Assembly: GCA_002811645.1 (NCBI GenBank)
Contig: PDIP01000032.1
Coordinates: forward strand, 267,985 to 331,984
Direction: 5' to 3'
DNA from: Corallochytrium limacisporum
Taxonomy: Eukaryota; Opisthokonta
Length of the DNA: 64,000 nt
This document shows positions 18,762 to 29,920 of the stretch, one piece after another (position 1 is the first letter of the stretch; each line of letters opens with the position of its first letter). The notes beneath the pieces are model-generated. The model searched no databases, had not been told where the DNA came from, and saw only the letters and a program-made list of their open reading frames with translations. Both the position numbers and the translations under genes were made by a program.

Positions 18762-21700
18762 TTTAATGTATACTATTTCTCTATCAGTCTGCCCTTGGGC
18801 AATCTCTATTTCATCCGTATGACATTATGCGAACTTAAGTGAATCGCAACCCGTGCTCAAGTCCACAAAAATTCAACTAAAACTGACTGAATGGTCGCAA
18901 ATGGTCGCAGACGCGGACAGAAGCCCGGAGGCTTTCATACCTCGTAGGAATGTGCAGAGATTGTCCCATAGAGCATCGTCGGAGAAAAAGAGAGAGTGTA
19001 CAATAGCAAAATGACACTATCGCAGGCATCTCATCGCTAGCTGAGTTCTATCTGTGAAGCCATCCTGGCGTGACTAGAATAATGCCTCTCCTCGGCCCTT
19101 GCCAAATCCTGCTCTGCATTGCTGGCGCGGTGCTGGCTGGCTGGCCCGCTGCTTCTTTCACTCCGCTGAACGTCGCGGGCCTTGCTGGCTAGGTGGTACA
19201 CACACACCCAGTTTGGTGGTGGCCTTATGCCTTTCCCAGTCTCTTTCGTTCCCGAACTGGAGACGCCCCCCTCCCCCCAGGGGCGGGAGGGGAACAAAAA
19301 AGGAGAGAGGGGAGCGGCAGCAAAAAAGTCCACCACAGCGGCGACAGCAAAAGGGAAAGCGCGTTTCCGCATGAAGGCGGCAGGAGCCGTTGGACAAGCG
19401 CGCGGCAATGCGAGGGTGAAGGAAGGAAGGACGCAAAAAAACACAAGGAGGCTGGAGGCGGTGTTATATAGCGCAGCTTTCCTAGGGAGGACGGCCTGAT
19501 TGAAAGCGGTGGGGGTTACCAACGGAAAGCAAAGTGGGGAGACAGGTAGGGCAACGCGAAAGAGTTCAAGAAAGCGAGCAAAAGCTGAAATGGACGGTCG
19601 CAGTACTCAGCAAAGGGGTCGACCAGGTACCAAAATTCATTAGAATCGTCAGCAGCCCAGGTTCTCGCCCAGTCCGTGTGATTCCGTGTGGAGGTCATCG
19701 GGGCTGGTATTTAAGTACTGTTGGTCCGGGCCCCGATCGAACCGCCCCTACCACCAGTACAATATCTGTTGTGCTTGTGTTATTGGAAATAAAGTTCACA
19801 AGGCTGGAACCCAGCACCTGCGATCCCGTCGTTGGCCGTGCCTGCGTTATACGCCCCTTGCGCCCTCCGTTTTGAGCATGCATCGGACGTTGTCGTCGCA
19901 TGCATCCCGACGGACACCAAACACAGTTCGCTGTGGTATCTGTAATCAACGTGATCATGCTTGATATCCTTTGGACCAAGATAGCGAACGGAGGGTGTAA
20001 CGAATGATGAATCGGTAGCGGGCATCAGGTCCAGCACCGCAGAGTACGCCGACGTCCCCCGGCCCAGCTGTTGCGCTGTCGCGGGCTGAGGGGAGTGTCC
20101 AGCACAAACCCTCCCCCCCCCCTTCCCCAAAACCTGTTGGCAATTTTTTCTGTGCGCGCCAATGTATTCCATTCCCTTTCGCTGTCCTTCCTCACTTTTG
20201 TTACACCCAGCGGTCCTCTCCACAGATCGGGAGGCATAACGACGGTGGAAGAGCAGAACGGAGAAGGGGCAACCGGGGTGGCAACTATACATATCGAAAT
20301 CACTAAGGCATCTCCGGTATAGAGAATCATAGTCTTCGAGTTCCGGAAACTTTCGTTCTATGGCTTATTACATTTTAGCTATTCATTCGGAGACCAGAAA
20401 TCGGTGTTGCAAACCAAACGTTTGGTCCCCCGAAGCAAAGCGAATCTCATATATATAATATCACTCTGGCCTGAAATGGACACGCCCAGGCCCAATAGAG
20501 GAGGGGTTGATGAACGTCCCAGTGTTCTGCGTTTCTCTGGACCTTAACAGACTGACTGCAAAAAAATAGTCGCTGTCGAGGTCCCAGTTAAAAGGGTAGC
20601 CCAGCAGCAAACAAAACCACTGCCCGCCCAAGCATTGGACAACGAGCTTGAGCCAAAATGAAACCAGCCGAAACGTCCGAAACTACTCCAATACGCACGG
20701 CTTTGACAGGCAGATATGGCATTCAACCTCGGGGCGTGCCTAACGTTCAGTACCGAGGAGGGGGGTGGGGAGGTGCACCGTTGGTGGAGAGCAAAAAAAG
20801 GCACCGAACGGGCTACGAATGGGGCTCACACTGGGGTGCGAAATCTGGTGATGAATTCACATAGGAGCGATAATCTCGGTCGTACATTCAAAACTAAAAG
20901 TGGCCGCCCAACCGGGGCGACCCGAGTCACTCTGAGCAAAGATTTACCGCACGGCAGGGGTCCACTGAGTGAAAAATCGATGACTCTTAGCTCTTTTGGT
21001 TCACTTACTATGTCGGTCCGGGAGCGCGGGAGAAATAAAGGGAACCAGAGATCCTTCTTGCCCGGTAGCCAGGTCGGTAGACCTTGCATCGACACACACA
21101 ATTCACACCACTTCCGTGGCGTGTGCTACAACGAAGCATCACAGGAAAGCATGCTCCAGCCTTTGGTAAGGAACCAGCCTTGGCCAGACCGTAACCGGTT
21201 CCAATCCTTCGTCTACGATGTTCAAGGTCCCGAGTATTCGATCTAAACGCTCTACGGCAGTGGGTGCGAGAAAGGATAGCTGCGCTTTGTTTTGGTGAAT
21301 GAATTGACGCAATGCTCGTACAAACCAGGTGCACATCAGTGCGTTTAAAGCCCGATCCCTTCGGTTTAGATTGGGGGTGGTCGTGTCGTATCATTCGAGT
21401 ATAAATTTGACTCCCGTATTGGATGATAGCTTTAGGGCCCACGAAGGGGTGCGGCTTGCTCAAGGCCAAAGGGGTTGAATCACACTGTGCCACAGATTCA
21501 GTAAGCCTCCATCGATTTGCCATGTCTGTAGATGGTCCATGATGACGGTGAGTAGAGAATTACAGTCAGTGGACAAGGCAACGAGGAAGCTGAATACAGA
21601 TGAATGTACCAGAGCCGACGAATTGGGCATCGGGGTTCCCCCTACCAAAAAAGCCTGTTCGGACCGCGCGAATCTGTCGTTGCTCCTTCCGAATATTTGG

Positions 21701-22183
21701 CTGGACTCCTTCCTTCTGTGCTGCCGGGTCCCTATAATGTTGTGTTCTTTGACTCATGTTTGGTACATTCAATACTAAAAATTCAACATACCTTGTGGCT
21801 CGCCATATCTTTTGTTTTGGGTTCTGCCGCTTCCTCAAGAATTGAGCGAAGGTAGCGCAAGGGCGGCGGTCCCTACAGACCCCGTGTGCGGGGTGGCTGA
21901 ACGTGGCTGTTTACGTGTGTCATTGCTCAGAATAAATTCAGCCAGCAACGGAGTTGCCATTTCGATTTACCGGGCATGTGCACTTTGCAACATAAAAGGG
22001 ACTGCCGCCTACCACTTTATTTGGACTCCATTGAGCATGTGTCCTAAACGTGGTTGGACGAGTCTGCGTATTTCAGGAAAGCTTCCAATCGAAATACTGT
22101 GTTAGCTCTAGTCTTTGTGTATGCGAGATCATTTAAAAGTGCGGACTGGACTCAGGATCTCGCAACTACAGAACGACACAACC
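18762..22183. other. 3.4-kb region without a convincing gene
   Basis: This region lies between the start of the large kinase (minus) and the start of the small kinase (plus), so it should hold both promoters. Open frames of up to 176 codons exist on both strands but overlap each other and have random composition. CCCCTCCC at 19268-19275 and GGGAGGGG at 19285-19292 lie about 0.5 kb upstream of the large kinase; a TTATATAG sequence lies near 19464. No transposon, tRNA or repeat was recognised. A spliced gene with short exons could have been missed. Confidence 0.5.
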
Positions 22184-23211
22184 ATGACGGACGCCCAGAA
22201 GAAATGGGACCGCGATGGTAATTGTTATATTGACCTGGTAAGTACAGCGATGACACCACGTATGCAAGGCTATTTATCGGCAAAAATTATGCCTTAAAAG
22301 TACGACGGTAACTGAGTACTAACTTCACATTTCTAAACTTCTTTCTGTTTCTTTGTTTATCTCTACAGAGCTTTGGTGTTCTTGGCGAGGGTACGTACGC
22401 TACGGTATACAAGGGATACTGGAAGGATGGCAAGAAGGAGCTGGCCATCAAAGTCCTTAAGGACAAGCAGATGACCCAACAGGGTGTCAAAGACTTCGAA
22501 AATGAAGCCCGGTTCCTGAAGGCCCTGAAGCACCCTAACATTGTACAATGCTACGGAATGGCAATTTTTATTCAAGATGAGCAGCGTAACCTTTGGAATT
22601 ACGGTTTGGTGATGGAATTCCTACCCGCGGGTTGTCTCTATGACCGACTGAATGGTGAAGACATGTATGTTGAGTACACACACCAGCAGGTCGATCGCAT
22701 GATTCTTGATATTGCCAAGGCTCTTCATTTCCTGCACACCCGCGAACCTAAGCACATTGTTCACATGGATATGAAGCCTGAGAACGTCTTGGTCAAGGTC
22801 GAAGCTGACGGTCAGTACACATTGAAACTGAGTGATTTCGGTGTCTCCCGCATGAAGGAGCACACGAAGCAGCCTCTGACCCGGGCAGCTCGCCCTACGC
22901 CCTACTATCGGGCACCGGAGTCAATTATCAACGACCATAACTACACCCGCAGGTCGGACATCTATTCGGTTGGTATCATCTGGAATGAAATTTACACTCG
23001 TGAGGACCCATTCCCGGCAGACAAACTGGATGCCTTCTTCCGAAAGATTGTGAACGGAGCCCAGCCTCGGTTATCGGAGCGTCTGACGGATGATCGCAAA
23101 GCCGTGGTTATGCGATGCATCGATCACAATCCCGAAAACCGTCCTCACGCGGATGAATTAATTGCCGCCATGGAGCAGATCATTGCCAAGGGCTACGCAG
23201 GACTTGATTGA
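22184..23211 (+). CDS. Small TKL-family protein kinase, two exons
   Basis: Exon 1 is 22184-22237 (18 codons) and exon 2 is 22369-23211, joined in phase 0 to give 298 residues. It is essentially a bare kinase domain: glycine loop GEGTYATVYKG (24-34), ATP lysine in LAIKVLK (K46), alpha-C glutamate E64, DFG (D174) and the APE equivalent YYRAPES. Then come SDIYSVGIIWNEIYT and NPENRPHADEL. The catalytic loop reads HMDMKPEN (H150, M151, D152), so the usual Arg before the catalytic Asp is Met: a non-RD kinase. The ATG at 22184 is in ACCATGA context; an in-frame ATG at 22121 would add 21 residues. The intron separates a short leader from the glycine loop. AATAAA lies about 100 bp after the stop. Function unknown. 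Confidence 0.88.
22238..22368 (+). other. Spliceosomal intron with consensus branch site
   Basis: A 131-bp intron. The 5' splice site is GTAAGT (22238-22243), the branch site is TACTAAC (22317-22323), a pyrimidine-rich stretch follows, and the 3' splice site is CTACAG ending at 22368. Splicing joins the short exon-1 frame to the kinase frame without a shift. It is the only intron I can support in the window. Confidence 0.9.
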
Positions 23212-23845
23212 GATAGATCATGGCCCACTGTAACGTACAATACGCACACCTTGTTGTAATCTCTTGTTCACAAGCGAGAAAAGCATCCTACTATATCGTA
23301 TTAAAATTGAATAAAACATATCACCCCTTACGGACGCGTGCATTACATCTGCCAGCTGCATGATCAAGGTTCCGGCCGGAGCGTAGGGGATGTCGCCTCC
23401 CTGATCCTACTGAAAAGCTAGGAGCGGGGCTATTGTGCAGGAACAGTGGGTCAATCCGTTCGGATGCCGACACAGTGCCCTTCCCAAGTGATTTGGAACC
23501 TCTCTACAGACGGTTCATTCACTATAAGATGGGCCAGACCCGCATCGAGGGGTCATAATTTCCCCCGATATTTTTTTCTTCTGCACTGCCGCAGTCTTTT
23601 TTCCCCAATCGCTGCGGTAGCGAATGTTCAGTCACTTCAGCGCTAACTAAAGGCTTGCAACTGCCCCTCTCTGCCGGTTGTGCAACGGAGAGCAGTCTGA
23701 AAGTCGGGGGAAGAGGGGGGAGGGGACGTCATGCGTTACTCGATTTCCAATGGAAAGTTGTGGGAGTATAGAGATAGGGGGCCTACGCAGAGCCGCCTAT
23801 AAGCTGGTGGGGGTGTGTCACGGTGCCGGCCCCCGGGGGGGGGGG
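23212..23845. other. Non-coding DNA between small kinase and assembly gap
   Basis: It contains the 3' UTR of the small kinase and then upstream sequence probably belonging to the tail-anchored protein gene. GGGAGGGG is at 23718-23725 and CCTATAAG near 23796 could be a TATA element. No convincing coding frame. Confidence 0.5.
23310..23315 (+). terminator. AATAAA polyadenylation signal of small kinase
   Basis: AATAAA occurs about 100 bp after the stop codon in an AT-rich stretch, at a plausible distance for the kinase mRNA 3' end. Confidence 0.55.
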
Positions 23846-24053
23846 NNNNNNNNNNNNNNNNNNNNNNNNNNNNNNNNNNNNNNNNNNNNNNNNNNNNNNN
23901 NNNNNNNNNNNNNNNNNNNNNNNNNNNNNNNNNNNNNNNNNNNNNNNNNNNNNNNNNNNNNNNNNNNNNNNNNNNNNNNNNNNNNNNNNNNNNNNNNNNN
24001 NNNNNNNNNNNNNNNNNNNNNNNNNNNNNNNNNNNNNNNNNNNNNNNNNNNNN
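23846..24053. other. Assembly gap (208 N)
   Basis: A run of 208 undetermined bases. The left edge is CCCCC followed by eleven G (23830-23845), the kind of palindromic GC run that stops sequencing. Frames crossing it are artefacts. Confidence 0.99.
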
Positions 24054-24257
24054 GGGTTGGGTTGCCCTTTACCTGCGAGCGCATAATATTTTCCTCTCGC
24101 CGCCGTACCAGTGCTGAGCAGCGCAGGACTGGGGCGAGCCTGCGGAAGAGCCAGACCCGTGGGTATTTTAGGATCCGAGGGGTTTGATTGCAATCCATGG
24201 TCCGGACAACTTTGGGTCAAATATTCTTATATAGACCAACAGCTTACGCATGAAGAC

Positions 24258-24557
24258 ATGTCGCCGGGAGTGAGCAATACAGACGGATTAGCGAAGAGGA
24301 AACTCTCGCAGTTCTCAACAGGAGCAGACCAGGAACGGGAAGAGACTGGAGACACCCAGGAAAAGATCGCAACAGAGGCAATTTTGAATGCACAGGCAAT
24401 CGCAGAAGATGAGCCATGGGAACGCCGTCAGGTGGAGGAATTCGTTGAGGCAGTAGAAGCTTCGCGGGGAAAGGTGAGGCAGTTTGACTTCGAGTCTCTT
24501 GTTCCAGTCTTGATATTTGTCATAGTTGCAGGCCTGTACAAATTGCTGTTTGGATGA
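24258..24557 (+). CDS. Small tail-anchored membrane protein, unknown
   Basis: A 99-residue frame from the ATG at 24258: an acidic, Gln/Glu-rich cytosolic region ending in a helix (ERRQVEEFVEAVEASRGK), then one C-terminal hydrophobic span (LVPVLIFVIVAGLYKLLF) with only Gly after it. This is the layout of a tail-anchored ER or mitochondrial outer-membrane protein. I do not recognise the family. The open frame extends upstream to 24111, but that part is of poor composition and lies next to the gap, so the ATG at 24258 is preferred. It converges with the LtrA gene, stops 106 bp apart. Confidence 0.65.
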   Translation: MSPGVSNTDGLAKRKLSQFSTGADQEREETGDTQEKIATEAILNAQAIAEDEPWERRQVEEFVEAVEASRGKVRQFDFESLVPVLIFVIVAGLYKLLFG

Positions 24558-24663
24558 ACTGGAATGTAACTTAATATATATATATAGCATGATAAATGAT
24601 ATAAATTTAGAGTGGGAAATGTACGGTAAAAATGCCTGAAATGTCAATGGGAAGCTATGAATG

Positions 24664-26520
24664 TTACAGTTCAGGCTCAATACAAGCTTGGCTATCGGTG
24701 GTCTTGACCGTCGGGTCAAGAGAAGCAACATCAGAGAGAGTATTACTGGGGTCGACGTGGTTCGTCTTGCAGTGCTTCTCACAACATGATCTGGCAAATG
24801 CACCTCCCAATTCTACCAAAGTCTGGGCGTTGCAGATGATGGAGACAACCATGACCAGCCCAAAGTTACTCAAATCTTCGGGGTCTACTAGAGCCAGCAG
24901 ACCACAAACCAGGCCTGTGATGAAGCGACCGCCAAGGCGGATAATCCGAGCCCGTTTTTGCCCAAAAGCCTTATCCTGGGACTCATGCGACCATGCCATT
25001 ACTAGTAATGTGGCAAACACCACAGCAATGCTGACACAATACACAGTGCGCACTGGGGTGTAATTAGGCTCAGTGCCGGCGCCACCTTCTTCAGCTGCTG
25101 CACGGCGGTTGAGTCCACCATTTCCACCGTACGTCTCCTCAGCATCGACCAAGAAGCCTAGGGCAGCGCCGCCACTGATAGCTGCACCGTGTAAAAAGAA
25201 ATGAGCGTAGTTCCAAATGAGGGCAGTATGTGTAGACTTGCGGAGAGCATGAGTATATACTTGACTGGCATCCGCATCGAAGTAGATGTACTGAATGCTG
25301 AAAGCCGTGAGCAAGCCAAGAGCGGCCATAGCAAAGGCGCGGTCTGGAGTGCTGCTGCTAGCAACGTAGAGGACAGCCACAATAGTTTCTCCCAGGGCAA
25401 TAATGGTCATGAGGCCATTGCGTTCAACGTGATGCTCCAGACGAAGTGCAGGGCGGATATCAGTCTTCACCCATGCTCTAAACCCCATGCGGATGGCAAG
25501 CACGCCCAGAATATCGTAACTGACGGCTACCCACAGAATCGCTTGGATCACATCAAAATCACCGTCACCAACGCAAACAAGGGCATAGAGCGTTCCTCCC
25601 AATAAATTTTGCACGACCAGGGTCACCAGCCACTTCTGAATCTCTGGCAAGAAGAAACAGTAGGTAAAGAAGAGTAGTGCAAACAGAAAGCGACTCAAAG
25701 CTACAAACACGGCAAAACCATTTGCAGTCACGCCGAACGCACCTTCGGCCATCACACCCATACCCACCAGGGTCAACATCAGCAGATATAGGAAGCTCTT
25801 GAAGTAAAAATCGTTCGGGCTGAATTGGTTCATGATCAGATGAGTCTCAGCCCATGTCTTCCATACAGCCGCAAACGTAATAAAGTACTGCTCAAATCCG
25901 CGACCGCTGGCGTTATAGGCAAAATGATGCCCAATGACAGCAAACACTGCAACAAAGATCAGATCAAAGAACAGCTCGTCCCAATTGGCCTTTCCTTCAC
26001 GGAAACTACGAACAAGTTTACCATCCTTGAAATACTGTTGCAGACGAGGCTTGGAGAAAAACGTGCGTAGGGACGTCTCTTGTTCATCTTCCTCCATCTC
26101 TTCAATTTCAACCGCACCAAACTTCAAGATTTCCCGCTTCTTTTCTTCCACATGCCTGTTCTTCTCTGTCTCCATTTCCTCCCGCTCAGACTGGGCCCGT
26201 TCAAGATCTTCCTGCAACTGCAGTGCCTCCTGCTCTCGTCGCTCACGTTCCAAGTGCATTTCCTTGAGACGCGCTTTCAAGTACTTGATATGTTCCGCTG
26301 AGCCCATGATACATACAGCCTCTGCGTCTGGTGTCGTGAGACCATTACGCACGCTCTGTAGAATCATTCGCTCTTCTTTAATCTTTTCTTGTTCATTTTC
26401 AACTACATGAATTCGTGTAGTTCCGACTTTGAAATCCTTAGATGCCTTGGCCCGCCATCTACTTGCGGCCTTGACCGCAGCATTTGCTGCAAAGGCCTTT
26501 TGCGCCAGCGAGTCAGCCAT
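24664..26520 (-). CDS. LtrA-family multispanning membrane protein
   Basis: A 618-residue protein. Residues about 76-132 are a highly charged coiled coil (Glu/Arg/Lys-rich, ending HVEEKKREILKFG), followed by an acidic patch. From about 176 the bacterial low-temperature-requirement A domain begins, with its signature WDELFFDLIFVAVFAVIGHH (180-199), and continues with about ten hydrophobic spans to roughly 580. The biochemical role of fungal LtrA proteins is not established; membrane location is clear from the sequence. The first ATG is used; the Ala/Lys-rich start (MADSLAQKAFAANAAVKAA) is not a secretion signal. Confidence 0.85.
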   Translation of the reverse strand: MADSLAQKAFAANAAVKAASRWRAKASKDFKVGTTRIHVVENEQEKIKEERMILQSVRNGLTTPDAEAVCIMGSAEHIKYLKARLKEMHLERERREQEALQLQEDLERAQSEREEMETEKNRHVEEKKREILKFGAVEIEEMEEDEQETSLRTFFSKPRLQQYFKDGKLVRSFREGKANWDELFFDLIFVAVFAVIGHHFAYNASGRGFEQYFITFAAVWKTWAETHLIMNQFSPNDFYFKSFLYLLMLTLVGMGVMAEGAFGVTANGFAVFVALSRFLFALLFFTYCFFLPEIQKWLVTLVVQNLLGGTLYALVCVGDGDFDVIQAILWVAVSYDILGVLAIRMGFRAWVKTDIRPALRLEHHVERNGLMTIIALGETIVAVLYVASSSTPDRAFAMAALGLLTAFSIQYIYFDADASQVYTHALRKSTHTALIWNYAHFFLHGAAISGGAALGFLVDAEETYGGNGGLNRRAAAEEGGAGTEPNYTPVRTVYCVSIAVVFATLLVMAWSHESQDKAFGQKRARIIRLGGRFITGLVCGLLALVDPEDLSNFGLVMVVSIICNAQTLVELGGAFARSCCEKHCKTNHVDPSNTLSDVASLDPTVKTTDSQACIEPEL

Positions 26521-28352
26521 GATTCCACTGCAGTGTGATCGACACAGTGAGAGTAATACTGGTTTGAATAGGCTACTTCCGTTCTTCTAATACTATTGTA
26601 TTCTATACCTACCGCAGCACCGAATTCTCAGGATCATGACACCATCTACCCAGCCATGTAAGGAGACCTTGGACACCAACTCTGGCTCCACACTCACTCC
26701 CCTTGGCCACCTTGGAACGGCGTCGCAGAAGTGACAGGTCTGGGTGATTGGAGGAACCAATGCTCCATACCATTTTTTCCTGCTAACTCTCCCCACAGCC
26801 ATATGGAGAGATAGACGTCATTCTGCGCTTGTCCCTTCAAGTCCTGGGTGTTAGCGATCGCTGAGCCACAGAGACCAGCTTCTCCTTTCGGGCCCGAGAG
26901 CGTAAGGGAAAAAAGTATGTCTCGGACCATGCACTGCGGCAGGACAGAGGAAGAAGTCGTATGCACGCTCCAACACATGGACAAAATTTTCCTCAGTTTC
27001 AGTATAGAATGGGCTAGTCCGCGACGATCCGATAAGCTTGAAATCCTCTGAGATGCGAAACCTGTGCTGCTTGTGATCAGCCACACCGAAACCCGCCTTT
27101 TTCCACCCATTTTCAAAGAATTTTCCTGGCGTTCCCCTCCCCCAATCGAATTTTGCTACGCAACGTGCATAGAAAAGCTTCCCACCCAAAGCCGTAGAAC
27201 GAACATTGTGTGCCCAAATTGAGCGGATACTGGCACCTGGTGGCTGGTAAGGGGGGAGGGGAATTAGTGGCTGATGAAAAAGCCGGAAAGGAAGGTAGGC
27301 CTAACACAAGCGATGTTCCATAGTCACAGCGGCGCGCCGCACGCACCCCTCACAGAAAGTTACACTCCCAAACAATTTCTGTTTTATCCCCTATTGTCTG
27401 CGTGCAAACGAGAATGGAGCCAGAGGTACGTTGAGAATGAAGAGTTTCTGTCAGCCACAGAGTGTGCGTGTCTATTCGCGTGATCTGTGCGACAGGCGCC
27501 AATCCTTCGAAGAAAATTTTTTAGGCCTCTCCTGAGGACTAACGTTCCTTAAGAACCCCACCTGGCCAGACCCATTTGACGAGACAGGCACACAGTCCGG
27601 AAAATTCAGGGAACGTCCACTATGTAATGTTTAGGAAGAGGAGCTCATAAACGAGTAATGGCCTGGAATCAAGCAGAGAATGATCACTATAGCAGCACCG
27701 ATCAACACATCGAGAATACGAGGGGCACCCAGTGAACTCTTCAAGCGAATTAACAAGTATTACCTGTAGGTTAACAATGAAAACACATCTACCATTCAAG
27801 ATGGTGCCATCAAACGTTTCGACCATTCGCGTCTGCCGTGCCTCGCTGGCTCCTTCCCTGCTAGCCTGACCGTACCCGGACCTACCCACCTATTCCCCTT
27901 TTACCAAACACGAAGGGAAAATTTGATATTAAAACTGATAGACCTAACTCACAAGCCAATCATTAGTTTGGATTCACATGGACTGTAATTTATCTTCGCG
28001 AATCGGCTCTAGATTTGGTGGTAAGAACCGCACGCAGTATGTTTGTACTAGAAGCATCCACGGCGGTGCTTGTAGGAGGGGGGGGTTGGCACTCGGCGGT
28101 GCGCTCAAAATCCTACGCGAGCAAAGTCCTGTCGTACGCCAAGAGAAGGTTCAAGAAGGTAAGAAGGGCGGTAGGATCAGCAAATGAGCACTTGCGAATT
28201 CTGTAGTCAGCTCCATGATGCTTGCGTGCACGGTGGAAGAGCACGCAGTTCGAATAGCAATGGAAGACAACAAGATCAATTTGAACAATGAGATAATGTT
28301 TTAGAAAAATAAGTTACCTAAATAACTGTAACGGTTAATATATTTTTTCACC
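26521..28352. other. 1.8-kb divergent spacer LtrA / MPE1
   Basis: Upstream DNA shared by the LtrA gene (minus) and MPE1 (plus). No convincing frame. CCCCTCCC at 27134-27141 and GGGAGGGG at 27254-27261 form an inverted pair of the recurrent box about 0.6-0.75 kb upstream of the LtrA start. The last 100 bp before MPE1 are AT-rich (ttaatatattttttcacc). No RNA gene was recognised. Confidence 0.5.
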
Positions 28353-29786
28353 ATGACGTCGGTCGTGCACTACCGATTCAAGTCCATGAAGGACTACAGC
28401 TCTGTTCGCTTCGACGGCCCTTTCATTTATGTCTCTGATCTGAAACGGGCTATTGTCGAGCAGAAACAACTTGGAGCTGCCACTGACCAAGGTCTGGAAA
28501 TTACAAATGAATCAACAGAAGAAGTGTATGAACGTGACCGAGACAAAGTTCCTAGAAACACGTCCGTCATTGTTCGTCGTATTACAGTTCATAATCGCAA
28601 CCACTCTTTAGCGGCCTATGCACCAAGTGGAACATCCACGGTCACGGACACGAGGACTATGGGTGCCGCTTCCGGCATGGGAGGAAATGCCTCTGCGACA
28701 GCACCGCAAATGGGCCAGGTTTCGAAGGGCGTGCTTCAGGTCGCAACCAGAGCTCCACAACAGATGGGAAAGGAAATGAGTGAAGAAGAACGCATTGCTG
28801 CTGTCATGGGCCAAGCCTCACAGCAGTATGGCGCACCTACATTGGCCGATCGCCAACGCCTCACAGGACAGCAAAGATATCAACTTCAACAACAAAACAG
28901 GCGACGCATCCAAGATCCTAGTGTACCGCCGCCAGACAATTACACATGCTACCGTTGCGGTGAAAAGGGCCATTGGATTCAGTTTTGCCCAACACATGGA
29001 GACGAAAACTACTCTAAGCAGGCAAAAGCCAAGAAACCATTGGGTATTCCCACCAGTTTCCTTGCAAAGGTTGATGATGATAAGAAAGACGATACCCTCA
29101 CATTCCGTATGAGTGATGGCACTGTTACAGCGGCGTCCATTGCACTCACCCATGTTGCCCGCAGTGGCGGTGTGAAGAAGTACGAGGGACCAATCCCGGA
29201 AGAATTGAAGTGCCCCATTTGCGGAAAAGCCTTCCGTGAAGCGTCCATGACTGGCTGTTGCCACAAAACTTACTGTGATGATTGTATTCGTAATAAGTTG
29301 CTAGACAATGGAATGGTATGTCCGAATTGTAGTACTCCTAACCAGGGACCTGATACTCTGGAGCCTGATCATGAGGCCAGAGGAGCGGTTGTCAAGTTGG
29401 AATTGGGCAGATACAATGGCGAATTGGCTGATCGATTGAAGAAGGACGGAGCTGCCGGCACAGTTTCCAATGAGAATGGAGACCAGAACGGATTATCTCC
29501 CCCCGATCGTGACGAGGACGCCATGAGCGGTCAGTCTCCCGCGGTCGATGAGAAAGAGGTCGCACCGCCTTCTGCAGACGTGATTGATGTCTTTGATGTA
29601 CAATCCAAGGTGTTCAATTGCAGCTTCCAGCAGGCAAAGTTCATCTTGAACCCTGAACAATTCCATTTCTGGAAGCAGTACATCAGAAAAGAGTTCAACA
29701 AGCAGCGTGGTGGAGATGGCAGGCGTCGCTACCGTGATGATCGCGACGGTGGGCGTGGAGGATATGAAAAGCGCAGACGCTACTAA
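28353..29786 (+). CDS. MPE1: Cleavage/polyadenylation factor subunit Mpe1 (RBBP6 family)
   Basis: A 477-residue protein. Mpe1 is a subunit of the nuclear cleavage and polyadenylation factor and takes part in pre-mRNA 3' end processing. Domains in order: DWNN ubiquitin-like domain (about 3-77, starting VVHYRFKSMKDYSSVRFDG), a Gln/Met-rich linker, a CCHC zinc knuckle CYRCGEKGHWIQFC (199-212), and a RING-type domain (C287-P-I-C290, CCH 302-304, C308, C311, C323-P-N-C326). The tail is rich in Arg, Gly, Asp and Tyr. Length matches yeast Mpe1 rather than the much longer animal RBBP6. The ATG directly precedes the conserved DWNN start. It is convergent with ORM, stops 184 bp apart. Confidence 0.94.
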   Translation: MTSVVHYRFKSMKDYSSVRFDGPFIYVSDLKRAIVEQKQLGAATDQGLEITNESTEEVYERDRDKVPRNTSVIVRRITVHNRNHSLAAYAPSGTSTVTDTRTMGAASGMGGNASATAPQMGQVSKGVLQVATRAPQQMGKEMSEEERIAAVMGQASQQYGAPTLADRQRLTGQQRYQLQQQNRRRIQDPSVPPPDNYTCYRCGEKGHWIQFCPTHGDENYSKQAKAKKPLGIPTSFLAKVDDDKKDDTLTFRMSDGTVTAASIALTHVARSGGVKKYEGPIPEELKCPICGKAFREASMTGCCHKTYCDDCIRNKLLDNGMVCPNCSTPNQGPDTLEPDHEARGAVVKLELGRYNGELADRLKKDGAAGTVSNENGDQNGLSPPDRDEDAMSGQSPAVDEKEVAPPSADVIDVFDVQSKVFNCSFQQAKFILNPEQFHFWKQYIRKEFNKQRGGDGRRRYRDDRDGGRGGYEKRRRY

Positions 29787-29914
29787 TCTGGGATATCTGT
29801 ATATTATAGAGTATGTATTATAATGATGGTTCATACTTTGTGCTTCCTGGATAGCGGAGCAACATGTAATTCGTATTCAGATTTGCTTATGCCAATGTTG
29901 TCAATCCAGCCATA

Positions 29915-29920
29915 AATAAA
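29915..29920 (+). terminator. AATAAA polyadenylation signal of MPE1
   Basis: AATAAA lies about 130 bp after the MPE1 stop, inside the short spacer to the convergent ORM gene. Confidence 0.5.

Noticed and set aside
20716-21523. Overlapping frames of 176 (plus) and 171 (minus) codons
   Set aside because: They overlap on opposite strands, have random composition, and show no domain, membrane span or splice-site support.
23678-24220. Frames spanning the N stretch on both strands
   Set aside because: The middle of each is undetermined bases, so the reading frame across the gap is meaningless.
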